64,000 bases of DNA from Macrocystis pyrifera (lineage: Eukaryota; Sar; Phaeophyceae; Laminariales; Laminariaceae). How positions within the stretch are numbered: position 1 is the stretch's first letter; every line of letters begins with the position of its first letter. The notes under the pieces are model-generated. The model was not told where the DNA came from and did not search any database. It saw only the letters and a list, made by a program, of their open reading frames with translations. Below are positions 34,665-47,400 of this stretch, piece by piece. The translations under genes and the position numbers were made by a program. The stretch is from the NCBI GenBank assembly GCA_031763025.1, contig JASSKH010000001.1:13419659-13483658 (forward strand). Direction: 5' to 3'.

Positions 34665-37600
34665 GTGAGCGATGTTCTACGTTCCATATCTCTTAGCAAT
34701 GCTGATGTTTTGAAACTGCTGTTGCATTGTACTCAGGTACTGACTCCCTTGCAGCTTGTGCACCGGGCCGTGTATGGGGGCCGTGTGTAGGACAAGCTTG
34801 AAGCTTGCTCCCGGTCTGACGCGTTGGCAAAACGTTTTCGTACTGCCCTGTTCCCTTGCGACGCGCCGCATATACTGGTATTACAGGGCAGGCTATATGG
34901 AAGGGCCATGAATTCTTGATGCAAATAAATAGCTGCAAATACAGCAGTACCAGGTATACAGCAGTACGAGGCACGTTCGCTGATGTACGTACGACGTGCA
35001 CATGGATTCACGAGCTCGAGCTTGAAATTTGAAGTCATTGAAGTTGCTGTCTTGTCCATTCGGCGCCAGTGCCAGCTCAGCAACGAGGCTTGAACCCTGA
35101 AGTCTGATGGCGCTTGAGGCACTTGCAGTCACAATGGTTCAGCGGAAGTTACTCTACTGCTGTATCGTACAGAGTACCTTACTGCTGCAACGGGCAGAAC
35201 CCCCCTCGCTACTCGCGCTACGAGTACGTACATCAGAACAATACGAAGTACTGCTGGTATATAGTTCGACGTATCGCATCACCTGTGGTACCCATTGCCT
35301 GCTGCCCTGCTGTAGTTTGTTTGGTACCTTGCACGGATTCTCCCAGTACACTTTATCGAGTACATTTCATGCTCCGAGTACTGAGACTATTGCAGTACTG
35401 GCGGCCTGAATACTGCGACTACTGAGAGTATGAACACTACTGATGGCCCAAATACTGAGAATACTGGGAACATGAGAATTGCAAAACTCCGAGTACAGGC
35501 AGTACCCGCAGTACAAACATCCGAAATACTCGGACTACTACGTACTCGGAGTATCCAGTGTATTGCAACCCTCTACACTGTGAGAACTCGCAGTACCTAC
35601 TCCCGAAATACTGCCAGCACTCTACTCAAGTACTCCAGTTGTCCACCCCGAAAGCAACTTGGCTGCTACTCCGAGTCGTGGGACCATCCATCAGTGCTTT
35701 CTGCGGCAATGAAACGGGGATGGAACTATCGGAACGGTGCGCAGATGGTGGAAGCAATATTCATGCTCCGAGTGTACTGCGCGTATTTTATAAATTTTGA
35801 AATACGTCAGCTGTGAGTTCGACTGATTAAATAGTTGATAATCAACTTTGCAAGCTACGTAATACGCCTCGTCTATATTCCATTTTTGCCGAATTTTACA
35901 AGTAAATCGCGTATTTAGATAAATTCAGTCCTGCGAGTATACTGCTGTGCGTATTTAAATTTATGTATTTATGCATTTATTTGTTTGGTACTCCGAGTAC
36001 TCCCAGTACTCGCAGTACCACCGGACTAATATACTGACAGTACTTGGCAGTACTGTGCCCGCAGTACAGGAGATGATACTTGCGAGTATACATGTACAGC
36101 AGTATTCCACAGCAGTCGTATTGAACCCCGAAATACTGCGAGTAACGGCAGTATCCGCAGTATACCCGAATAATCTCGAAATTCTGAGTGCTAGCAGTAT
36201 CCCACAGTCAGTATCGTAATACCCCAGTTCCGTGAGTACACGTAGTACCTGGAGCGTTTTCTCTCCGAAATAATTTAGTGTACTCCCAGCTACTGGGAGC
36301 ATCTGTAGTACCTTGGTACCTGGTGCCTTGTATTACGTGCCTTGTACCATACCTCTTTACCTTTTATTTTTTCCTTCTCTTCTTCTTTCGTTTCGTGTGC
36401 GTGCGTGTACTCCGAGCACGGCACCGCGGGCGAGCCTGGCACCGTCGCGGGTGACAGCGGGTGCTGGCGGGTAGAGGGAGGGGTCGCAAGGAGCGCGGTC
36501 GCCGTTTTCGTGGCTAGGCGTCGCGTGCGCCTCGAGACGTTCGGGTCGTCCAAAAGAGGATACCGAATATGAGTCGTCTCGGGGATGGGTAAATCAGGGA
36601 CGTTGAAAGTGTACATGCCAAGAGGGCGAGGACAAGGCGGTGTCCGTAAACGCGAAACATGACGGTTGTCGGAGTTGGCATTAGCAGCAGCTCTGCGCCT
36701 GATGTTCAAAAAGTCGCGACGAAGCGCCCGACGCTGGCGAGCCATTTGACCGGTGTTCGGGCGAGCGCCTGCTTGCCCAAATGGTGTGCTTTTATGCTTC
36801 TTGCTGCGGCACTTTGTTTGGTGCGACTTCCCTCCTCTGAGTAACGTCGTGCGCTTCATTTCTCTGCAGCATGCAGCTCTTGGCATTTGCAAGTTGCCTG
36901 TTTGCGTCTCTGTGAACTTCTTCCGCATTACTTTGTGTCTTTCCGGAGCAAGCGTGGCCACGCGCTTGCTGGTGCTACTGACTACTGACTGCCATGTGAC
37001 CGAGGATTCGCATATGAGTGTCATTGCATCTTCAGCAGCAGTTGCTCCGTCGTCAGGGTAGAACACTCTCAACTCTCGGCATCAAGTCTGAACTCAACCC
37101 TGCACCACAAGAACCCAACGCTGCTGCTGAACGTATCGTGCACCACGCGAGCCGACGACCGGCGGCCGTCCAGGCCTCCGGTGTACCCCATTATAAACTA
37201 TTTTTTACTCAATCTAATCCTACAGATGAAGGTCAGACAGAGCCCATTCATGCTTCCCTCGTGTCTCGAGGCACACGCAACGCCTAGGCACGAAAACGGC
37301 GATCGCGCTCCTTGCAACGCCCCCTCTACCCGCTGACACCCGCGACGGCGCCGGGCTTGCCCGCGGTGCCGTGCTCCGGGTACACGCACGCACGCGAAAC
37401 GAAAGAAGAAAAAAGGAAAAAAGGACCGAAAGTACCAAGAACTCAATCGAATTCTGCAGATGGACGCCAGACAGAGCCCGTGCATGCTTTCCTCGTGTCT
37501 CGAGGCACACGCGACGCCCAGGCACGAAAACGGCGACCGCTCTCATTGCACCCCCCCCCCCCTCTACCCGCCAACACCCGCTGACACCCGCGACGGCGCC

Positions 37601-40600
37601 GGGCTCGCCCGCGGTGCCGTGCTCGGAGTACACACACGCACACGAAACGACAGAAGAAAAAAGGATAAAAGAGCCGAAAGTGCCAAGAGAAACGGAGAAA
37701 ACAAAGAACAGCTGGAAGAGTCCGGCAAGTAATAAAAGGAGGCGATTCGCCGTTCGCAGAAGCCGTGTGAGGCCGCTACCAAAAGGGCAAAGAGCCAGGT
37801 GACGATATACGACTCACCCTTGCTGGAGCCGCCGTGTCCTTCATTGATCACGCCGATTGACGGGGAATCACCGGTATCACAGTCACATCAGTCGCAAAGC
37901 CTGGCGTTCTCTCAAGCACCCCAGTGTCGCCTGTTGATGCTGTAATATGCCAAGCAGGTTGCTTGATCCTCTGGACGACGTGTGTCACAGATGCCGTATT
38001 TTGAGGTAGAACCTTTCCTGGTATTGGCAAGAATGTTATCCCCGCACGACTTGTGCTTGGGGCACACGGCGCCATGTAGGTTTTACGCAGCTTGCAAAGT
38101 TGAGTCATCAACTATTTAACCAGTCGAACTCGCAGCTGACGTATTTCATAATTTTATTAAAATATGTACGTACACTGCAGTATTTGGTGCTGTACGAGTC
38201 GTAGTGCTGGTGTGTACGTGGTACTATACGTTGGTCCATCGCAGCCGCTGTGCCAGTAGGATTGGTTAGGGCTTAACCCTATACAGCCCACATCTGCAAC
38301 AGCAGCAGCAGCAGCAGCAGCAGGAGGACCACAAGAGCATATATGTGTTGAAGCTTTTGCTATGTTCGAGGCGAGTCTGTCTACACGAGGCAAGAAAATG
38401 CTGAATTATTCTCACAATACGATAATGAAGGCATGCACCTACGCCGTAATGGGAGGGGGGGGGGGGGGCGGGGGGGGGGGGGGCAGTTTGCAACTGCAAC
38501 CATAACAAAAGTATATTCAATCGTGCTTTTTTCTCCGTTGCTCTCGGCACTTTCGGTCGGTTCTTTTTTGCTTTTTTCGTCTTTCGCTTCGTGTGCGTGC
38601 GTGTACTCCGAGCACGGCACCGCGGGCGAGCCCGGCGCCGTCGCGGGTGTCAGCGGGTGCTGGGGGGTAGACGGGGGGGGGTTAAAAGGAGCGCGGTCGC
38701 CGTTTTCGTGCCTGGGCTTCGCGTGTGCCTCGAGACACAAGGGAAGCACGAAAATGGGCTCTGTCTGGCCTCCATCTGATTGTTTTGTTTTTTTTTCTTC
38801 TTTTTTGGAGGAAGTCCATCCTTCTTTCCATTATTTGTGCTTCTTGCCTCCTCTTTTTTTTGTCGTTGTAGAGATAAGCGAATTTCCTGGCGCCCGCGTT
38901 TTGTTGACTATATGTGAGCCTTTCGCCGTCCGGTCTTGACCGTTTTTTATCATTAGTTGCTTCCTGCCCCCCCCCCCCCCTTTTTTGGTTATGTGCTTTC
39001 GGGACGCTACTTTTTGAGTTGTGGAGTGTCTTCGTTGGTTATCTACCCGTACCTGTGTCCTCCACGTCTATTCTACGTTGGTTTCCGTTCTTCTTAAGAA
39101 ATAAGGACGTTGCTCTCCAACCAACCTGCTGTGCTGCTTCGTGGTGCCCTGATGGGCGGTGGGGCTCTGCTGTGGACGTCGTGTGATGTTCGGGACCCGC
39201 TCAGGGTCAAGACGCAGCCAGTGGCGCATAGACTTATTATTTTTCGTGGTCTGCCCAAGGACCGGTTCCAAGAACAGTTCGTACGTACTCGGACTCTCTT
39301 TCGTTACGTCGTTTGTGGTGTTGCGGTGATGATACAGCGGATTTGAATATAGTTTTTTTTTTATGATTGAAGTTCTGGCGACTCGATAATGCCAAGAGTC
39401 CACCGCCGCTATGCTTCAGGAGAGAACGGCTCGGACGCCACATACGCTTCGCGTCGCGGGCGGTTCCGCCCGCTACGCTCGTTGGTATGCCGTACGCACG
39501 TACATACCCCAGGTAGGGTACCAGGTACTTGTGCTCTTCTTTTGATTTGCTGCATGTCTGCTCATACGCACGAAAGAAAAAGCACAGCACGGCACAGCGA
39601 GGCTTGGAAGGGTTGAAACAGTGAGGAAGAAGACCGTCTACCGCTGCAGTACTCTACTCGTGGGTGTGTACGAGCAGAGGCTTGGCATTCGGCAGGAGGT
39701 CGGCGAGCTGAAAGAAGAAGGAAGAAATGCGAAGGCAGCTGCTGCTGTAGACGCGGAGAATGCTGCTGCAGCAGCCGATCGATGCAGGTGCTAGTAGGGA
39801 GGAGGAGAACGCTCCTGCTCTTGTTGCGGCTGCTGCCGGTGAGGACATGGCGCTTGCTGGAGGCGAGGTCGAGGGGGATGGGGCGAATGTGGCTATTGGC
39901 GAGGGTGCAGGAGCAATCAAGGTGGGACTGGGGTGTCAGCATGGTGGTGTCGCCGGTGAGGGTGATGGGAGACGGATACCGATGCCAGCGGTGGCAGATC
40001 AGAACCAAGAAAATTCCCGCCGCATATCTACGATCATCGAACAGCTCGAGGTTGCTCTTCCAATGAATCAAGGGTTGGTCGCGAGAGGGTGTACGAGGCT
40101 GAGAGAGAAACTCTGCTGTTCGATTTTTGTCTTTTTTGACGGGTGCGAGGTGTTCCAATCAGGCAGAAAATGATTGCAAGAGAGGGAACGGGGATTTTTT
40201 TTTTTTTCCGAAATTTCGGTTTCTTTTTCATTGTTTTTGCGGTGCTGCTGTGCCGTGCTGTGCTTTCACTTTCGTACATGCAGCAGATGCTCAAAATAAG
40301 AAAATATTCACCCTATATGGGGTATGTACGTACGTACGGCATGTGAGCGAGCGTAGCGGGCGGAACCGCCCGCGACGCGAAGCGTATGTGGCGTCCGAGC
40401 TGGTTTCTCCTTAAGCATGGCGGCGGGATTCTTGGCATTATCAAGTCGCCAGTTTGCAACTACAATCATAAAATAAAAATTGTTCAATCATGGACCTCTG
40501 TCCGCTTCGCGCAATTTGATATACTTTTCCTTCCTGAGCGAGCGTAGCGGGCGGCGTAGGCCGTCCGCGGAGCGAAGCGCCTTGTACCTACATGCCAGGT

Positions 40601-42616
40601 ACCTCGTACATGGTACATGGTAGTGGTCTCTCTCTCTCTCTGTCGTGCCGGTTGCGTGAGTAGTGCCGACTGCCCGCTGTAGTTTTGGTGAAATCTCTCG
40701 GCACAGATGACCAGTGTGGTATCACGGGAAACCATAGTAAATAGGACCAAATATTGCTGGTAAAAATAGGTAAATATTTGGGTTTTTGTGTGTACCGTAG
40801 GTCCTATTAACTAATGGACCCCCGTAATAGCGTGCTGAGTAGCTAATGCCGGTTGCCTTTTGCCGGTATTGTTGGCTGGCGCTTGTCATACCGGCACCAC
40901 GTATAGAGGGAGGGAGCACTACTACAAACCCAGTATTACGGGGGACCATAGTAAATAGGACCGAATATTGATAGTAAAAATAGGTAAACATACAGGTTTT
41001 TATGTATACGGTAGGTCCTGTTAACTGTGGACCCCCGTAATAATCACTGATGTGATAGTTTGTTTGTTGATGCAGCGAGCGGCGGGGGTACCGAGCGCAA
41101 CCCAACGGCGTAGTGCGTCCACGCCGCTAGAAATAGAGTGTATGGTCGAGAAAAGGACTCGGGGGTACCGGTAGTAGCAAGGCTCGAACACGACAACTCC
41201 AAAATGGAACGAGTAATAATACAGTATCATACGATCCCCATATGATAGCCGTGCACGAGAGCTCATCGCGAACCATAGCGGCAGCCGGACTTTCACAGGG
41301 ACCAAGAAGCAGAGGACGCTAAAAAGCAGCACCAGCAATGGTTGTGGGATGGGATGGGATAGGATAGGATAGGGTAGGGTGGGCTTGGATGGGATGGTAG
41401 GTATGGTATGGTTTGGTGTGGAATGGTATGGTACGGTACGGTAGGGTATGGTATTGTTTGTCATGGTGTGGTATGGTATGGTATGGTATGGTAGGATGTG
41501 GCGTATTGCGTATCTGCTTCGTTCCGGTAAGGTTTGTACGAGTACTATTAATAGTTGTCGTGGTGCACCTCAAAGCGCATCCTGCCTTCGGAGCATTCCG
41601 CACAGCTTAGAACGGAGTTGGTACTCAGTCTGGATGACGTAGCGAAAGGTGTCTCTGAGTGCCATCGTACCCCGTAACCATGAGTCTACAGTCCGAACCT
41701 CTGAGGGCAGACGGACTCCACCACACACCTAGTAATTGCAGTTTGTTGTAGCTGTAAGACGCACGGGAACTGCAGTGCCCACTGCACCGTCGTAAAGGCC
41801 GAGCTTGCTTGGTCCGTTCCCGACCTCCGATGCTTGATTCAGTGCGATGAGGCCGCCTGAAGGGTGAGTCAAGATGAGCGACGCACAGCAGGACAGGGCT
41901 GAGCAGTAGGTTAGCAGTCGCGCTCGTTTCTCGCGGCAATGCCGTGTGCAATCGATGGCGTCACGAGCGCGCCAGCCCCACCACGGTGAAACAGCCCGTG
42001 CGCGATGTGATACCAGACACCACTAAGTACTCTGTAGACGCGACACTACGTGCTATTCCCATTGCTGTCTGAAAAACCGAAAATCGAAAAGTCAGGAGTC
42101 GAGCATTTTTCGGACGCGCAACTTGGTAGCTTTTTTACTTCACCGGCATACTGCAAATGGTGCAAGGACTAGTCAGGCTAGGTGCGTTCAAAGTACTATT
42201 ACTACTTCGAGACGTGTAGCAATACTATACTCCTTCTACAACTACCGTTCCTGCCATATTACATATCCACCGATGCTACTACCTGGTACATTGCTGTTAC
42301 GGGGGGCCATAGTAAATAGGACCTACGGTACACACTAAAGCCTAAACATTTTCCTATTTTTAGTGTCAGTGTTTGGTCCTATTTACTATGGTCCCCCGTA
42401 TTACTACGTTACTACTACCGTACGTACGTACCGCCTACTTATGATGTTGTATCACTGTACCACCATTTGTGCTGCTGCTCTATCCCTGCACTTCCCCCCC
42501 GTCATGCCCATCCCTGCTCATTTTTCCGTGCATCTCCCGTCTCCTGCCCTCCCCTCTCCGTCCCTCCCCTCCCCTCCATCCCCTCCCCTCCATCCCCTCC
42601 CCTCGTCTCCCTTCCA

Positions 42617-42647
<31 letters not shown>

Positions 42648-44462
42648 CCCCCCCCCCCCCCCCCCCCCCCCGCCCCTCCTCTGATGATGATTTTGTGTGC
42701 CCCGCAACAACTTGAAACGAACAGCTTCTCCTGCCGAGAATGGGTTTCCTACCCTGCATTGCGGAGGCGTTATCGCATCACTTCGGCGAGGTGGGCCCCG
42801 ACGCTCAGCGCAACCTCTGGCTGGAGGAGACTCGATCGGGGGAGCCGCTGAGATGGTACGTACACTGTTATTTGTGGTACATACTCTCGTAGCTCGTAGG
42901 AGGCGCTGAGATGGTGTGAAAGCTAAAAAAAAATCGAGTTCATACTCTTACAGCTCGGGAGGGGAGGCACTGGGATGGTATGCACCAGGTCCGCTTGAGC
43001 TAGACGTACCATATGTATGTGTGGCTACTGTCTCTGCTCTATACTGAGTATGCTGTCACCTGCTGTGTATATATATGACTATGCAGCAGAGCCAGGGGTA
43101 TTCTTAAAAAATAAACACACACACGTCACCATTTTTTTAGTAATAGACAGGGGGGTATACGAAAACGAGTAAAAAGGAATTTCACCATTGTTCTGGCTGT
43201 TTTGTTCGTCTTCTGGCCTCGGGAAGGAGTGTGCAACAGTCAGTAGCAAGCTGCCTTCTCTTTTCTTTCTTTTTCGTGTGCCCTCGAGCGGGCAGAGAGG
43301 TTCGAACTTTTCGACATCGAAGTCGTACCGTTATCGAACTGGAAAGTCGTATCATGACATTTCCGATGACAAAAAAACAAGGAACTGTAAACGACGGGAC
43401 GCTCGCTCGAGGTACAAAATATGATAACCGCTGTGATGGTATCAGGTATATGTGCTCGTTGATACGGTGAGTTTTCCTGTCTTGTAGTTGAGTTTTTTGT
43501 GTTCCATGCGCCCGTTAACTGACTCACGAGTAGATGCCGGTAGAATGGTTGGTTAAGTTTGCTCGAGGGGTTTTGATTTGGTTAGTTTGGCAGGTTGGTG
43601 GGTAGGTTGGTTGATGGGTTTGGTTGGTCGGTAAATTGGTTTGGTTGGTCAGTACATTGGTTTGGCTGGTTGGTAGAGTGGTTGGTTGGTTGGCAGATTG
43701 GGTTCGTTCGTTGGTTGCGTTTGTTGGTTGGCTGGCAGGTAGGTAGATTGGCTGGTTGGCTGGGTGATTTACGCTCTGGGTTTGATGTTTCGCGCCCTAA
43801 TCACCTCCATCAACCCGTCAAACAAGGCATTGGCCGGAGAATATTTGGCTTGGGGTTCAGCTCTCTCTATTTCGGGAGACCATAGTAAATAGGACCAAAT
43901 ATTATTAATAAAGAAGGTAAATATATAGGTTTTTGTGTGTACTATAGGTTCTATTTACTATGGCCCCCCCCATAATAGTATGGAAAGGTACGTCCTCGTA
44001 TATACGGACGGGCCGAAGGCCTAGTGTCAGAACGTCGATTAACCAAGAACATGTGCTGCTGCTGCTGCTGTCGCCGCTGCTGCCGAACGGCTGTCGCCGC
44101 CGCCGCGGTCGGGCGCTCAACGCGACCGAAACATGGTTCGAGTCGGGTCTGATGTAGCTCCGTCACAGCACAGCAACAGCAGCAGGCAGCACCACGCCCA
44201 GGGCACAAACAATTCACGCGCAAGGCAGCAGATGTACACGGCGAAACCCTCGTTTCTACCCGCACACCGCGCACCCCACTTCACATCCCACGCCCTAGTC
44301 TCTCCCCAGATGCCACCGACGGACCGCACGGCGGTGTCGCTTTCGCTGTTACGTCCAACAACAACCCAACAATACCCCCCCCCCCCCCCATGCGGCTGCT
44401 CCGTCTCGAAAGGGATGCGTGGTCAATGGTCAAATGACTAAGGCAAGCAACAAATTAGTACG

Positions 44463-44493
<31 letters not shown>

Positions 44494-47400
44494 CCCACGC
44501 CACGAAATTCGTAAAACAGCTGGAAACAGTACAGATGACAGCAGGTAAGAAAATACCAAGACGCTCGAGAACGGCTAGTAATACAGTATTAGGAGCAGAG
44601 CCGGGAAGAATGTACCCCCACTTGAGACAAATGGAGACATGAGAAAGTTGAAATGGCAATATTGATGTAAAGAACACGCAAAAAAAGAAGTTGCCAGCCA
44701 TAGCCGATAGGGCTGTGTTGGAGAAAGTAACAAAAGGGCTAGCTGGAGGAAGGTGGAATAGTGTAGTCGAGAAAGCATGGAAGGATGTAGGAGGAAACCA
44801 AGAAGAGATGCTATGTAGTATGCTGCCCACAGAGAACTTTTTGGGAGGTGCAAGACAGGAGAAAAAAAAAAGGATAGAAACAAGGGAGAGGCTATAGCGC
44901 TAAGAAATTAGGTGAAAGCGGAGAAACACTTGAAGATATCCGGGGGGTTAAGAAAAAAGATAAGAATGAAAGCATGTTCACGCGCCAATGGACTTCGCGA
45001 AAGCACTGAGACTGCGATTTCGTGTAGGGGGGCGCTGGACCTGCCAGAAGGAAGAAGGAGGTATACCAGTAGCCGGAAGAAGGAGGGGGTAGAGGCACAG
45101 ATGTGCCCGTGTGGCAAATCAATGAAGGGTAGAACTCACACAGTAGGAGAATGTAAGTGTACAAGGGGGGGCGGGACGTGTTAAAGCGGGAGACGAGGAA
45201 AATAGACGAATGTGACACGGAGGAGTTTGGTACACTTAAGATAGTAGCCAGAAAAACAACCCTATCGTAGGGGATGGATGGTGGCCACAGGCGGCCAAAC
45301 CGGAAGGGGATAAAATAAGCTAAACGTTTCTGTGTAATTTATACGGAAGCAACGCAATGAGCGCCCAACTATTGGAGGTGTCTATACTAGGGAGTATGGA
45401 CGATATCTCCGTCTCGAAAGGGATGCATGGTGAATTGGTCAAATAATGAAGGCAAGCAACCAAATAGGTACGCTCCCCCCCGTCCCCGTCCCCGTCCGCG
45501 TCCGCGTCCCCCGCCCCTTTGCACCCGCCTCCGCTCCCGCCTCCGCTCCCGCCTCCGCCCCCCCCCTCTCTGACTCCGCCTCCAATGTCGCACCGCAGGC
45601 ACATTCCGACCGGTGTCTTATTCGATCTCGTCGCCGGCCAGGAGGGGGAAACGTTTGACATGTTTCACACGACAAGAGAGGGGTACGCCAACAACGCAAC
45701 ACGCGCGTCGCCAGCAGCCGTAGCGGCAGCATCAGGGGCAGCAGCAGGGGCAGCAGCAGCAGCAGCAGCAGCAGCAGTTGCGGTTGCTGGCGGAAACGAG
45801 ATGCTCTCGCGGTCCGCGCTTCCGTGGCAGATTACCGTGCACTTCCAGGGGTGCCCTCGGCGACAGGTGGGGATAGAGTAGGGTGTGGTAAGGTAGGGTA
45901 GGGTATAAGGTCGGATATGGTGAGGTAGGGTTGGGTAGGGTAGGGTAGGGCAAGGTAGGGTGGGGTCGGGCAAGGGTAAAGTAGAGGAGGGTAGGGCAAG
46001 GTAGGGTAGGGTAGGGTAGGGTAGGGTAGGGTAGGGTAAGGGTAAGGGTAAGGTAGGGTAAGGTAGGATAGAGTAAAAGGGAGGGTGAGGTAGGGTGAGG
46101 TAGAGCAAGGTAAGGCGAGGCGAGGGTAAGTAGGGTAGAGTAGGGTAGAGTAGGGTAAGGTAGGGTAGGGTAGGGTAGGGTATAGCAGGGTAGGGTAAGG
46201 TGAGGCCGGGCAAGGGAAGGTAGTTCAGGGTAATACGGTACAGCGTAAGGTAGGGTACGGTACAGTACGATAGGCTTTGGATAGGGTAGGGTAAGGTAGG
46301 GTATTGTAGGAAAAGGTAAAGGTAAGACAGGGTAGGGTAAGGTAAGGTAGGGTACGGTAGGTGCGGTACGGTAGCGTGGGGCAGGTAGGGTCGGGCAAGG
46401 TATAGAAGGGTAGGGTAGGGTAGGGTAGGGTAGGGTAGGTAGGGTAGAGTAACTCACGCCACTGTAAATGCCGTTTTTTTTGTTTTTGGGGGAGGGCAAC
46501 GGCGGCGGAGGTGCGGGGGGGGGTGTACTCAGTGTCGTGCGTGGCCGTAGTCGTATGACCATAGACCCTCGCATCCCTACAATGCCGGGACGGAGCGCGT
46601 CGGGTTTTCACCGACCAGGCAGGCATTGCTTGCACCAAGCGCGAAGCGCCGTGAGGTGTTGGGTGAGTCGCATGAAGGGTGAGCTTCATGCTACTAAGAA
46701 CCGCTTTAGAGGCGGATTTTCTTGCATATGGATGACAGCATCAATGAATTGATTTAATTTTTGGTGTGGCCACTTCCAGAGACAGCAATGGGGTTACTGT
46801 AACTGCCTCGTGGGTGCCATACCATATACACACTACGTGATACGATCATCCCCCTTGTGCGGAGTGAAGGTCTCCCCGCACAAAAATGATCTAACTTAAC
46901 CGCCAGCCGTGGTAACCGCCAGAGAAAAATATGAAAAAAAAACGGTACCCTGGCAGTGTAGCTCACGCAGTGAGAGGCGTGTTTTACAGCGTTGTCGCCA
47001 CCCGACGCCAACCCAACCTACAGTATATATACCAGGTATGCAATATAGGGGAGGGCCACGAAATACCGACGAGAGCGATCTATGCTTCGCCCGCACCCCT
47101 CCCTCCTTCCTCCGCCCTTCTCGTGACAAGATGGCCCAGTTTTGTTTTCGGCCGTGTTTTTTTAGTTGATTTTGTGGCTTCCTGTTTTTTTTTCTTCGTC
47201 GTGCTGCGTACTAATTATTCGTCGTTCTTGGCCGAAAAACGAAAAAAAAAAAAAAAACAAGGTTTTTCCGCTGGAGAAGGAGCCCGACATCCGACGACAC
47301 TACACGAACACCCTGAAGCAGGCCTTGTACCTGCAGTTGGGTTCCTCTCGCGCCGGCATGACGCTGGCCAAGGACAAGCAGACGCGCCTGTGGAGGGCGC

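Noticed and set aside
35430-35816. 128-codon frame
   Set aside because: It is generated by repeated AGTACT-type words.
45665-46689. Long - strand frames of Leu/Pro/Tyr repeats
   Set aside because: They are translations of the TAGGG pentamer array.
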